DNA of 64,000 nt from Agapetus fuscipes (GCA_951799405.1 OX637354.1:2914001-2978000), one strand, 5' to 3'. Counted from the stretch's first letter, positions 52,531 through 63,470 are shown. Translations and numbers: made by a program. Notes: generated by a model not told the origin, from the letters alone.

Positions 52531-52803
52531 TTCGGATGATTTATTTAGTGAGCGCTGTTTTTGCGTGTATCACACCTCAAGAGCCCTCTGCGAGCTTGGT
52601 CGTCGCTTTAGAAAGCGCCAATTTTCAAGCAAGGTACCCAGTTGTTGTAAGGTTGGATAGACCTTTGATAACCGGTATTTGGTAAAAGTATATAAATTTT
52701 TCAGCCCAGTGGAAAACATATTTGAATAAATAAATGGTATATTTTTCGTGCTCGCCTGGGATTCGAACCCACGAACTTCCATTCACGAGTCCGAAGCATT
52801 ACA
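52531..52803 (-). repeat. SINE-C copy
   Basis: GGATGATTTATTTAGTGAGC to AGTCCGAAGCATTAC; B-box-like GGGATTCGAACCCACGAAC. Confidence 0.82.
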
Positions 52804-53155
52804 AACAAGATGTTTGTGGTCCAAGTCGCTGGCATTGTCCTTTGTGATGTAGATCATCCTTGCTGCGTGTTGAAGTGAACAGTTATCCTAATGTGTTTGC
52901 TGCTGTTTCACGAATACAGGCCCGGATTAACCCCTCTGGGGGCCCTGGTGCGAGGAAAACCTCGGGGCCCCCTATATGCCCCCCACTCTCCCTGAAAGTT
53001 ACCCTCCCCCCTTTCACCTCTATTATTTTGAAATGTTTTGTATACAATATTTCTAAGTCTTCGGGGGGCTTTTGATCACGCATGCCTAATAATACTTGAG
53101 CTCCAAAGATATTTTTGTTGTAATGCATTTAAACCCATTTCTAGCAAGTCTGTAT

Positions 53156-53472
53156 TTCTTGACTTATAGGTTGGTATGCGGCTGACCACCCATGCTGTAG
53201 AAAATTGTTCACTTTGCCAACTGTCCCTATGCTATCGAACTGTCATGTGATCTTGATTATGTTGTTTCAATAAATAAATAAATGTCACCCCTTTTTCAGG
53301 GAAGGTCGGTAGGAGTTGCAGGGTGTATGTCTATTTGAGATTTGGTTTTTATGTTGTAGGTTCACATGCGGCATGCGCTAGCGCGAACTTGTACCTACGT
53401 GTCTGCTTGTGAGAATGCATGTAATGTGAATCCCCAATGTTACATATCTTTACAACTTAGATTAGATTCGAC
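53156..53472 (+). repeat. R265 copy interrupted by a 62-bp insertion
   Basis: After CACTTTGCCAA, 53221..53283 is foreign sequence ending in (AATA)n; the unit resumes at TGTCACCCCTTTTTCAGGG. The insertion looks like a short retroposed 3' end. Confidence 0.82.
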
Positions 53473-53792
53473 TGTAATTGGGGACCTATTGGTCGCAAAT
53501 GCCCCCAAAAGACCCGAGCACTGAAAAAAAAAACGAGGATTTTGGCCCTTTGGGAGTCCCTGGCTTCAAACCACCCTTAATCCGGACCTGTCCACAAGCA
53601 CAAGGTCGCTTTCTCTCTATTGATATTTGCTGCTAGTATGCACATGACTATTGACTACATTAGCGACCTGACCATCGTAGTGACCTGGTTTTGTTTTGTT
53701 TTGTGTGTGGTGACCTGTCGCTATTATCACTCTAATATTGAACCAAAATATCGCCCACTGTAACACACGTCATGGTGACCACACGGCTCCAG

Positions 53793-54473
53793 GGCTGGAA
53801 GTCTCATCACCACGGTACTTCTTACCTGCCGAATATCGGTAATATTTGTATGAAGACCTGAGTACGAGTTGCAAAACTTGAGTAAAGTAAAGATAACGGA
53901 AAGTATTAAAGAGTGGTTTTCCCAAAAATCTGCCGTTTTTGTTTGTTTGAACTTGATTTTCTTCATCACTGTAACTCTTTTGCGACGAGCATATAAAGTG
54001 TAAGAAACAAAAACGGCAGATTTTGGGGAAAATCACTCTTTAATATTTTCCGTAGGTAAACTTTACTTTACTCAAGTTTTGCAACTCGTACTAAGTTTTT
54101 CTATTGCGGCCATCTTGGATTGACAGGTATTCATACAAATCTAATCTAATCTAATCTAAGTTGCAAAGATATGTTACATTGGAGATTCAAATTACATGCA
54201 TTCTCACAACCAGACACGTACAAGTTCGCGCTTGCACATGCCTCATGTGAACCTACAACATAAAAACCAAATCTCAAATGGACATACACCCTGCAACTCT
54301 TGCCGTCCTTCCCTGAGACAGGGGTGACATTGGCAAAGTGAACCATTTTTACAGCATGGGTGGTCAGCCGCATACCAACCTATAAGTCAAGGAACACACA
54401 CACACGACAAATTACAAATATTACTGATATTCGGTAAGTAAGAATTACCGAGGTGATGAGACTTCTAGCCCAG
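53793..54473. mobile_element. Foldback DNA element, R265 nested
   Basis: Left GGGCTGGAAGTCTCATCACC with CTTACCTGCCGAATATCGG, mirrored at 54418..54473. A second inner palindrome (GAGTTGCAAAACTTGAGTAA at 53870, mirrored at 54060) makes nested hairpins. An R265 copy sits at 54137..54397. An orphan end is at 26180..26225. Confidence 0.75.
54137..54397 (-). repeat. R265 copy
   Basis: CTAATCTAATCTAATCTAAG tail, CCTATAAGTCAAGGAAC head followed by (CA)n and ACGACAAATTAC, the LINE-type flank. Confidence 0.88.
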
Positions 54474-54474
54474 T

Positions 54475-54653
54475 ACAATTTCACTTGAGCAATGTTTGTA
54501 AGTGTACTGGACCAATGTGTCTTATGAAAACTGAAAATTGATTTTAAAAAATATTTAAAACGACTCTCAAATTATCGTGTTTTACGTTTTGTTTCTTAGC
54601 TCAGTTTGTGCAGAATGTGATTCTTGAGATGATTGGATATTTAAATTAATCAC
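54475..54653 (+). mobile_element. Old MITE-D-related fragment
   Basis: AATGTTTGTAAGTGTACTGG to CTTGAGATGATTGGATAT. Confidence 0.6.
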
Positions 54654-54656
54654 TAA

Positions 54657-55142
54657 GGGCCTGTTGCACCAAGCTCCAATCAGACAAAAATCAAAACTAT
54701 ATGTTTCCCATCAAATAAAAAATTTGGTTGCATATACGTAAATCAGCTGATGTACATCATCCTTCCTGTTCAGACCCCATCATATTATTAATTATCCACT
54801 TCCGAGAAATATTTAACCGAAGCTCCTTACCAGAAGCAATAAAATTTTATGTGTCAATCAAATCGCACGTTTAATAATAAAGAGAAATAACTCGAAAATT
54901 GGGAAAATCGAGATTTTGTAATAAAACGCAAGAACAATGCGAGAAGAATAGGTAGAATGCGACAGCCGTTCAATTTGGACGAATATGACCGAGATAAAAC
55001 ATCGGCCGCCTTTTTCATCCCATACAAGTTGTACTGGGTGTCTGAACTTTAAACGTGATTTCCCAACATTCATGTTTTTTGAGTTATTGCTCTTTATTAT
55101 TAAACGTGCGAAATATTGATTGGAGGTTGGCGAACCAGGTCC
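54657..55142. mobile_element. MITE-M (TSD TAA) with MITE-N nested
   Basis: Ends GGGCCTGTTGCACCAAGCTC and the mirror of GGACCTGGTTCGCCAACCTC; TAA at 54654..54656 and 55143..55145. MITE-N interrupts it at 54864..55110. Confidence 0.82.
54864..55110. mobile_element. MITE-N, 247 bp, TSD AAAT
   Basis: Arms CGCACGTTTAATAATAAAGA, mirrored. AAAT at 54860..54863 and 55111..55114. The copy at 25653 keeps the empty site (one AAAT), confirming the duplication. Confidence 0.9.
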
Positions 55143-55167
55143 TAATTCTGTTTGTGAATTGTAAGTA

Positions 55168-55662
55168 CCGGTCCGTAGCTCAGTGGTAACACTGCGGACT
55201 CTGAATGGGAAGGTTGTGGGTTCAATTCCCGGCGGAGCACAAAAAATATACCATTTATATTTTCAAATTTGCTTTTCGCTGGGTTGAAAAATTCATAAAA
55301 CATTTACCAATGACCGGTCACCAAAGGTCCATCCAGCCTTACAGCAACTGGGTCTTGCTTGAGAATTGGCGCTTTGTAGCTACGACAATCAAGCTCGTAA
55401 AAAGGTTGATAGCTCAATTGGTAGAATGCTTGCATTCCATGCCGAGAGCAAGGGTTCAATCTCAAAGGTTTACTCAGCCTTCACAATAAAATGAGAACCA
55501 GCCCCCCCGGGAGCTGGGAAACCCCCACTTCAACTGAAAGTGGTTGGTGTGAGGCCGGCCCCCTTACCCGTAAAAATAAATAGGTCCCGAAGCGCCACAT
55601 GCGACCCCTTCGGGGATAACGCAGGCAAGAAGTTACACTATATGTGTAGCTTAGTTGCGTTT
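55168..55662 (+). repeat. Composite SINE-C + SINE-B, copy 2
   Basis: SINE-C head ACCGGTCCGTAGCTCAGTGG and B box GGTTGTGGGTTCAATTCCC, body, then CAAGCTCGTAAAAAGGTTG joined to ATAGCTCAATTGGTAGAATG of SINE-B, ending GTGTAGCTTAGTTGCG and T-rich. Junction identical to 36334..36718. Confidence 0.88.
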
Positions 55663-55780
55663 TTTTTAAGTACCTACATATGCAGCATTTGTAAGCACGA
55701 ACTTGTACGTGTCTACTTAAGTGGGCATGAATTTAATATGAACTTTAAATATTTATATATCTTTGCAACTGAGATTATTA
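55663..55780 (+). repeat. R265 3' part
   Basis: ATATGCAGCATTTGTAAGCA to CTTTGCAACTGAGATTATTAG. Confidence 0.78.
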
Positions 55781-56013
55781 GAATCATAAAAAATTGAGTG
55801 TCTAGTGATTTCAGCAGCTGATCACCCTACAAGCTACGCCATCTTGTCAGCGATGAACATAGCTTTATGTTAGCATAAGGAGAGTGCAGTAATTAAGTAC
55901 ATCACTAGTCAGCAATAGTGATGGTTTGTCTTATGTCCATGGCAGCTAATTTAATATGAGCAAAGCTTGTACGTGTACAGGACCAATGCGTCTTATAAAA
56001 ACTGGAAATTGAT

Positions 56014-56298
56014 GATGCTGGAGAGATGTTTTCCGGGATCTGTTGCCGTGGTCTGTGGTAGCTGGAGCTTCCGGATGTTTCGCCCATGTCAACGATGGAC
56101 TTCTTCAGCGTGCAAATGCAATGATGAAGATTTTCTTGATGATAACTGTCACTTTTATTACACTTTCACGCTGAAGAAACTTATCGTAGACATGGGCAAA
56201 ACGTCCGGAAGCTCCAGCTCCCACAGACCACGGCAACAGATCCCGGAAAACATCTCTCCAGCATCATCAGCCGGCCGTGTAAGCCTAAAACTCTTATA
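56014..56298. mobile_element. Foldback with hammerhead-like cores, TSD GAAATTGAT
   Basis: Arms of about 85 bp (CTGGAGAGATGTTTTCCGGG and mirror) with a one-sided extension of about 35 bp (ATCAGCCGGCCGTGTAAGCC). Perfect 9-bp duplications GAAATTGAT (56005..56013, 56299..56307) split an old MITE-D copy. The minus strand at 56108..56077 reads CTGAAGA, hairpin, GAAAC. Layout fits a pair of inverted Penelope-like terminal repeats with tail. Confidence 0.7.
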
Positions 56299-56407
56299 GA
56301 AATTGATTTTTAAAATATTGAATATTATTAAATTTTAATTTTTACTGTTTAATTGTTTAGTGTTTATTTGTTTTATATACTCAAATGCAGGTAATTAATT
56401 GCTTTTA

Positions 56408-56668
56408 TTTCTTGACTTATAGGTTGGTATGAGGTTGACTACCCATACTGTAAAAATGGTTCACTTTGCCAATGTCACCCCTGTTTCAGGGAAGGTCGGC
56501 AAGAGTTGTAGGGCTTATGTTCATTTGAGATTGGGTTTTTATATTGTAGGTCCACATGCGGCATGTGTGAGCGCGAAATTATGCGTGTCTGCTTGTGGGA
56601 ATGCATTTAATATGAATCTCAAATGATACATATCCTTGCAACTTAACTTAGATTTAGATTTAGAGATT
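56408..56668 (+). repeat. R265 copy
   Basis: TTCTTGACTTATAGGTTGGT to ACTTAGATTTAGATTTAGAG. Confidence 0.88.
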
Positions 56669-57121
56669 AGGGGTTGGCCTTTCAACTCCAACCACATAAA
56701 ATATTTTACAAATTAAATAAAAAATCTCACATTATCGTGTTTTACGTTTTTTCTTAGCTCAGATTGTGTAGAATGTGATTCTTAAGACAATTTGATTTAC
56801 AGGTCATGTTTGAATCAAATGGTAGATAAGCCAAACATGCACTGGGGGGACGACGTTCTGGTGGGCAGGCTGGAGCTCTCTACAGCCTGTACTTGCAGTA
56901 ATCAGTAATTATTGCTTGCTATCACTTGAGTGACACACTTAAACTCCTTATCTCATCTTACCATGCGACATCTCCCTCACTTACTTACTTATTTACTTTA
57001 TTTAAGTTTCATTGCATCAAGACATGCAGCTTATAAGTTATAGGTACTTATATTATTCTCTTTTTTTTATAGACCCGGTACCTAATAATTGTTATTATAC
57101 CACTTTATACTGAACAAAAAG

Positions 57122-57972
57122 AACGCAACTAAGCTACACATATAGTGTAGCTTATTGCCCCGTTATCCCTGAAGGGGTCGCATATGGCGAGTGAAACTAT
57201 TTATTTTTACAGGTAAGGGGGACTTGACTTATAGGTTGGTATGAGGCTGACCACCCATACTGTAAAAGATGGTTCACTTTGCCAATGTCACCCCTGTTTC
57301 AGGGAAGGTCGGCAAGAGTTGCAGGGCTTATGTCCATTTGAGAATTGTTTTTTTTTTATATTGTAGCTGTTCCTTGACTTATAGGTTGGTATGAGGCTGA
57401 CCACCCATGCTGTAAAAAATGGTTCACTTTGCATAATGTCACCCCTGTTACAGGGAAGGACGGCAAGAGTTGCAGGGTGTATGTCAATTTGAGATTTGGT
57501 TTTTATGCTGTAGGTTCACATGAGGCATGTGCAAGCGCGAACTTGTACGTGTCTGGTTGTAGGAATGCATGTAATGTGAATCTCCAATGTAACATATCTT
57601 TGCAACTTAGATTAGATTAGATTAGGTCTACATGCGACATGATGTGAACGCGAAATTATGCGTGTCTGCTTGTGGGAATGCATTTAATATGAATCTCAAA
57701 TGATACATATCCTTGCAACTTAGATTTAGATTTAGAGATTAGGGGCCGGCCTTCCAACCACTTCAGTGAAGTGGAGGGTTTCCCAGACCCGAGAGAATTG
57801 GTACTATTCATTTCTCGTGAAGGCTGAATTCCTAGACCTGGCCGATATTTTTATTTTTGGGTTTTGAAAAAAACACCGAAACGGGAAATCGTTTCCGACA
57901 TCCTCAATGCGATCGGAACCAGAGGTCTTGGCATGGAGTGCCAGCACTCTACCAACTGAGCTATCAACCAGA
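57122..57972 (-). repeat. SINE-B interrupted by nested R265 units
   Basis: SINE-B occupies 57122..57222 and 57736..57972 (reverse; A box CTACCAACTGAGCTATCAAC, B box damaged). An R265 unit entered after AGGTAAGGGGG. Confidence 0.82.
57224..57735 (+). repeat. R265 inserted into R265
   Basis: The outer unit starts 57224 and stops at TATATTGTAG (57367). A full inner unit (57369..57627, GATTAGATTAGATTAG tail) follows. The outer unit resumes GTCTACATGCGACATG and ends TTAGATTTAGAGATTAG at 57735. Confidence 0.85.
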
Positions 57973-58071
57973 TTCCCACATTTAAATTAAAAAAATATAT
58001 TTTATCCAGGATTTCTTAAATCAGTGAATCGGCATTTATTTAGTTTTACCTTTGAGGTGGCGATATCATAC

Positions 58072-58467
58072 TGTTATGTAAATAAGCAATGTAAATATTA
58101 AAATAGTTAAAAGTATTAGTTATAGGAATTCTTTATTGTGTTGGTGGGTAGGATTGATAATTGTGTGTTAAAAGAGAAGTCTCTAGACTAAGTAAATACT
58201 TCGAGAAGCTTCGAGCAAAAATATGTTCCGGAGTGTTCTACTCTCTCAGTATAAAAGGGTGCAAGTTGTTTGCACTGACCAGTCTTATCTTTGAGCTCCA
58301 CCAATACAATAAACAAATTCGACCAGTGAACTAAAACCAGTGTAATTAAATAAATCCAAGTGTTAAAAATAAATGTAAATTGTAGAATAAATTCAGTGAA
58401 TATAAATATTCAGAAAGAAGACGAGTATGTTTTAATTTAGAGACTATTTCGAACCAAAAACACAACA
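58072..58467 (+). mobile_element. Probable solo LTR, TSD ATAC
   Basis: TGTTATGTAAATAAGC...AACACAACA, 396 bp. TATAAAAGGGTGC near 58250 and several AATAAA sites give U3-R-U5 layout. ATAC lies on both sides (58068..58071, 58468..58471). No second copy in the window. Confidence 0.72.
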
Positions 58468-58541
58468 ATACATTAGTCCAACAGGCCCAGCCCACACTGA
58501 TCATGACTCACACGTGGGACACTTATGGAAACAAGAAAGCT

Positions 58542-58617
58542 TCTATAATCTAAGTTGCAAAGACCTACACATTAAAAAAATCATATTAAATGCATGCCCA
58601 CAAACAGACACTTGTAC
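58542..58617 (-). repeat. R265 fragment
   Basis: CTATAATCTAAGTTGCAAAG to CCCACAAACAGACACTTGTA. Confidence 0.75.
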
Positions 58618-58760
58618 CTAATGCTGGAGATATGTTTTCAGGGATTTGTTACCGTGGTCTGTGGGAGCTGGAGCATTCGGAAGTTTCGCCCATGTCTGCG
58701 ATGGGCTTCTTCGGCATGAAGGCGCAAGAATGAAGATGATCTTGATGAAAATTGTGATGG
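58618..58760 (-). mobile_element. Foldback arm with hammerhead-like core
   Basis: Diverged copy of the 56014 arm. Minus strand 58714..58683 reads CCGAAGA, perfect GCCCAT/ATGGGC hairpin, GAAAC. The opposite arm's remnant is at 63380..63432, beyond the Gypsy element, which therefore inserted into this foldback. Confidence 0.65.
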
Positions 58761-58890
58761 AAGTGTAGGTGCACTCGAGATTTAAATAGGACAAATAATG
58801 ATTCTCTGCGTGTTTTATGTTGTGGAGCAGCGACATCTGTTTATATTACTTTGTATGTAAGTATGTGAAATACCTGTTTATACTTTGTAC

Positions 58891-59055
58891 TGTAGTGATT
58901 TTGTACCTAACAGGGCTGTTAATTTTGAATATTAGAATGCTGCTTCTTTTGTTCCCAAAAACAATAGCTTTGAAAAAACAATAAAAAATTTGCGTGTAAG
59001 AAAAGGGCATGCAAGAGTTTTATTTAATAACACCCAACACTCAAAGACCTTTACA
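58891..59055 (+). repeat. 5' LTR of the Gypsy element
   Basis: 165 bp. No difference from the 3' LTR seen by eye. Confidence 0.95.
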
Positions 59056-59056
59056 T

Positions 59057-59074
59057 TGGTGACCCCGACGTGAT
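59057..59074 (+). promoter_or_regulatory. Primer-binding site for tRNA-Trp
   Basis: TGGTGACCCCGACGTGAT, complementary over 18 bases to the 3' end of animal tRNA-Trp including CCA. Begins one base after the LTR. Confidence 0.88.
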
Positions 59075-59177
59075 AAACAGTTAAAAAGGGTGTTATTCCA
59101 ATTAAATTGTGTTCCAACCAAGTGTCAACAAGTTTTCACCAAAAATAGTGTTTGAAAATCATTTTGTCAAAAAAAAA

Positions 59178-60014
59178 ATGGCGACCGGCGAAAATCCAAC
59201 CACATGCGTTGCGGCGGTTAGCGTCAAGCTAGCTCCTTTCTGGAAGGAGAATGCCGCTTTGTGGATTCTCCGAGCGGAAACACAATTCCGCCAGGCCAAC
59301 ATCACTGTGGACATAACAAAATTTGACCACTTGGTAATGAGTCTGGATGATGCAACGCTCACAATTGTAGCTGATATTGTGACGGCGCCCCCAGCAACAG
59401 AAAAATACGAAGCTCTGAAAAAAGCACTTCTAAACGCTTTCCACGAGTCTGAAGAGACTAGAATAACAAGGTTGCTCAATGACATACACCTGGGAGACAC
59501 AAAACCATCACACATGCTGCTCAAAATGAAACAGCTGGCGGGAACAAACTCAGCAGATAGCACAATCGTGAAAAGACTGTGGTTACATCGATTACCACAA
59601 TCCGTCCAAGTTATCTTATCTGGGTCAAATAACCAACCGCTGTCAGAGCAGGCAGCAACGGCAGACCGGATCATGGAGGTATACCAGAACAGCGAGCATA
59701 CTGTTGCTGCGACCTCCCAGTCCTTCGCTCTCACTGCATCTTCTACGTCACCCAAGACTGAAGAATCCAACATGCAGTATATAATTAAACAACTGGAAGC
59801 AATCAATAAAAGGTTAGAGCGCCTTGAGCAGTGCAACCGAAACCGCAGCCAGAGCCGTAACCGAAATCACAACCGTGACCTGAAAAATAATCAGAACGGG
59901 AAACAGAACCAGCAGACAGGTTACTGTTACTTCCATAATAAGTACGGAAACAAAGCGTACAAGTGCACCGAACCCTGCAAGTTTCCGGGAAACTTCACAA
60001 GCCCCCCACAGTAG
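59178..60014 (+). CDS. Gag of Gypsy element (278 aa)
   Basis: Structural protein of the retrotransposon particle. Start MATGENP chosen at 59178; the frame upstream only has GTG. Capsid-like region with [18 protein letters not shown] near residue 20; a basic Arg/Asn-rich stretch ([14 protein letters not shown]) near 240; then a zinc-binding box [18 protein letters not shown] (CX2HX9CX3C). Stop TAG at 60012. Pol overlaps in the -1 frame; CCCCCCA at 60002..60008, one codon before the stop, is a candidate slippery site. Confidence 0.92.
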   Translation: MATGENPTTCVAAVSVKLAPFWKENAALWILRAETQFRQANITVDITKFDHLVMSLDDATLTIVADIVTAPPATEKYEALKKALLNAFHESEETRITRLLNDIHLGDTKPSHMLLKMKQLAGTNSADSTIVKRLWLHRLPQSVQVILSGSNNQPLSEQAATADRIMEVYQNSEHTVAATSQSFALTASSTSPKTEESNMQYIIKQLEAINKRLERLEQCNRNRSQSRNRNHNRDLKNNQNGKQNQQTGYCYFHNKYGNKAYKCTEPCKFPGNFTSPPQ

Positions 60015-63000
60015 CAGCGAGTGAGGAGCTAAAGAAAAATTGCTGCAGACTTGTCATCAGAGACCAGCGGTCCAACAAAAGGTTTTTGATCGATACTGGG
60101 TCTGACATTTCAGCGATCCCAAAAACGGTAAATACACCTCATAAGCTAGCATCACCAACACTGTATGCTGCAAATGGTACAAGAATTCAGACGTATGGCA
60201 CGCACACCATCTCCATTGATGTAGGCTTGCGCCGTCTCTTTTCATGGACGTTCATCATTGCAGACGTCACTCAACCGATTATAGGTGCGGATTTTTTAAG
60301 CCACCACAATCTTCTCGTGGACCTCAAGAAGAAACAACTCGTCGATGGTACCACAGGGCTCATAGCCATCGCTAACCGGTTGCTAGGCCCATCAGATGGC
60401 CTGTCAACTATTGACGTGAATAACAAAGACGATTATAACATGATACTTCAACAGTTCCCAAGCATCACGAGACCTCAAATCCATCATGCATCTACACGAC
60501 ATAGTGTCAAGCACGCCATCCAAACAACTGGACGCCCTGTTTTTGCGAAAGCTCGTCGACTAGCACCAAAACAGTTGGAAGCTGCTAAGGAGGAGTTTAG
60601 AAAAATGTGTGAGCAAGGTATCTGCCAACCATCAAAGAGCAGCTGGTCGAGCCCACTGCATATGGTCAGTAAGCCCAATGGAGGTTGGCGACCATGCGGC
60701 GACTATAGACAGTTGAATGCTCAAACGATACCGGATCGATACCCGATCCCGAGTTTACAGGATTTCTCACACAAATTGAACAAAATGAGCATCTTCAGCA
60801 CTATTGATCTTACTCGAGCATACCACCAAATTCCAATTGAAGATGATGATGTGGAAAAAACCGCAATAATCACACCGTTCGGGTTATTTGAATTTAAAGC
60901 GATGCAATTTGGATTGTGCAACGCTGCACAGAGTTTTCAACGGTTCATGCACAAAGTTCTGCAAGACTTGGAATTCTGTTTTGTCTACATAGACGACATC
61001 CTCATAGCATCAAGAGATGCAACGCAACATAAAGATCATCTCAGACAACTGTTCACAAGACTCACCGCAATATGGACTTGTGATCAATCCTGACAAATGT
61101 GTCTTCGGTGCTCAGGAAGTAAAATTCTTAGGCCAACTCATCAACAAACAAGGGATAAAGCCCGCTGAAGAGAAAGTGAAGGCAATTTGTGATTACGCGT
61201 TGCCCACAACTGCAAAAGACTTGAGAAGATTCTTAGGAATGATAAATTTCTATAGAAAATTCATCCCCAAGGCAATTGAAAAACAGCAAATACTCTACGA
61301 CTCCATCGCGAAAGTGAAAAAAGGGGACAAGAAACCGATCACATGGACAGAAGAAATGATTCATGCTTTTCAACAAACAAAAACTGATCTGGCAAACGCA
61401 ACATTGCTAATACACTCTGATGAAAACGCAGAAATCTCTATCATGGTGGACGCATCCAACACTGCAATGGGAGCCGTCTTGCAACAATGGACCCACAACC
61501 AATGGTCTCCGCTGGCATTCTACTCCAAGAAATTTTCAGCAGCTCAATTGAAATACAGCACATATGACAGAGAGCTGACAGCACTATATGAAGCTGTAAA
61601 ATATTTCCGCAGAATGTTGGAAGGTAGAAGTTTCCATATTAAAACGGATCATAAGCCCATAACTTATGCATTTAACAAAAACAAACAAAACGCATCTCCA
61701 CGACAAGAGCGACAATTGGATTATGTGTCCCAATTCACCACGGACATAAGATATGTGCCAGGTGAGGAAAATGTTGTTGCAGATGCACTTTCAAGAGTGG
61801 AAACTATTGCAATTCCACCGCAAACCGACTTCGAGCAAATGGCAGAAGAACAAAAACAAGATTCAGAACTAGAAACATTTTTCACTGAAAATTCTTCACT
61901 CCAGATGAAACAACTATTAATTCCCGGAGGCAATAAAATGATTTGGTGTGACACATCAACAGGAACTATAAGACCATTTGTTCCCAGAAGTATGAGAAAA
62001 AATATTATACAGCAATACCATGATATCAGTCATACTGGACCAAAGCCTACGTACAAATCAATAAGAACAAGGTACGTTTGGCCCAACATGCAAAGTGACA
62101 TAAAAAAGTTGGTAAAGACATGTATCAGTTGCCAAAGGACTAAAACATCCAGGCACACAACAAGTCCACTGCAAGAATTTCCTACACCAGACGAAAGATT
62201 CCAGTGGATACACATAGACTTGGTAGGACCACTCCCACCATCTCAAGGACAAACCTACTGTCTGACCATCATCGATCGATATACAAGATGGCCAGAAGCT
62301 ATACCAATAAGTGACATCACAGCCAAAACAGTGGCTGCCGCTCTGATCACAAACTGGATAGCAAGATTCGGCGTTCCTGCAACTATTGTCACTGATCAAG
62401 GACGACAGTTTGAATCCCAGCTATTTTTCGAAATCACAAAAATACTAGGAATCAAACACAACAGGACAACAGCCTATCACCCTCAGTCTAACGGCTTAAT
62501 TGAAAGATGGCATCGTACCCTCAAGGCTGCTATCAAAGCTCACACAACAGTGAAATGGACCGAACATCTCCCGATGATTCTCCTTGGCTTGCGGAATGCT
62601 ATTCGCGAGGACATTGGACACTCTCCAGCAGAACTGACGTATGGAACTACCCTACGACTGCCAGGTGACTTCTTCCAAGATACAACACCAGCAGAACCAG
62701 GTTCATTCGCAAGAGAACTACAGCAGTCATTACAAGATATAAGACCAACACCAACAGGCAATCATGGGAAAAGACGGACCTTTGTACACAAAGCACTGAA
62801 AGATTGTACACATGTGTTTGTGCGAACTGACGCTTCTCGTACTCCACTACAAGCACCATACGAGGGACCTTTCTCTGTTGCCAAAAAGAGTGAAAAATAC
62901 TTTTCAGTAATGATAAAAGGTCAAGCTAAAAACATCACCATAGATCGTTTGAAACCAGCTTACATGCCTGAAGATACAACAGAAACTACAAACGCAGACC

Positions 63001-63134
63001 CAAAACCAGTACCAGTAGTAGCTAGAGAAAACACACCAACAACTGCTACTCCTGCAACTCCTGGGACTCCTGCTACTACAACCACTACAACAAGATCGGG
63101 CCGAAAAGTACACTTTCCAGACAGATTCTACTAA
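59963..63134 (+). pseudogene. Pol of Gypsy element, broken by one frameshift in RT
   Basis: Frame 1 (59963..61093): protease with [12 protein letters not shown] with [11 protein letters not shown]. Frame 2 (overlapping, to 63134): end of RT, RNase H ([32 protein letters not shown]), integrase zinc box (H-H-C-C around 62020..62150), DDE core ([30 protein letters not shown]) and a GPF-type C-terminus. The change of frame falls near 61062..61068, consistent with one extra base. No other stop is seen. No env. Expected to be made by -1 frameshifting from gag. Confidence 0.93.
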
Positions 63135-63210
63135 AAACCTAAGAGAAGTCAAGATTCACCGATCACCACTTTCATCGCATCTGCCCTTGGCAAATGCTGG
63201 AGGGGACCTC

Positions 63211-63375
63211 TGTAGTGATTTTGTACCTAACAGGGCTGTTAATTTTGAATATTAGAATGCTGCTTCTTTTGTTCCCAAAAACAATAGCTTTGAAAAAACA
63301 ATAAAAAATTTGCGTGTAAGAAAAGGGCATGCAAGAGTTTTATTTAATAACACCCAACACTCAAAGACCTTTACA
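63211..63375 (+). repeat. 3' LTR of the Gypsy element
   Basis: 165 bp, preceded by a purine-rich CTGGAGGGGAC, followed by GTAC. Confidence 0.95.
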
Positions 63376-63379
63376 GTAC

Positions 63380-63455
63380 CTACCTACGGCAACAGATTCC
63401 CGAAAACATCTCTCCAGAGTCCAGCATCATCAGCCGGCCGCATAAACTCTTGCAG
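63380..63455. mobile_element. Second arm and tail of interrupted foldback
   Basis: CGGCAACAGATTCCCGAAAA to AGCATCATCAGCCGGCCGCA; matches the right end of 56014..56298. Confidence 0.65.
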
Positions 63456-63470
63456 TAAAAAAAAAAAAAC

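Larger units (their letters stand above)
58891..63375 (+). mobile_element. Ty3/Gypsy retrotransposon, CsRn1/Kabuki type
   Basis: Identical 165-bp LTRs (58891..59055, 63211..63375), TGTAGTG...TTTACA. TSD GTAC (58887..58890, 63376..63379). The PBS is an 18-bp match to tRNA-Trp, Gag carries a CX2HX9CX3C box, and Pol order is PR-RT-RH-IN. tRNA-Trp priming with a CHCC-type box is the known signature of the CsRn1 clade. One frameshift in pol makes this copy defective as read. Confidence 0.95.
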
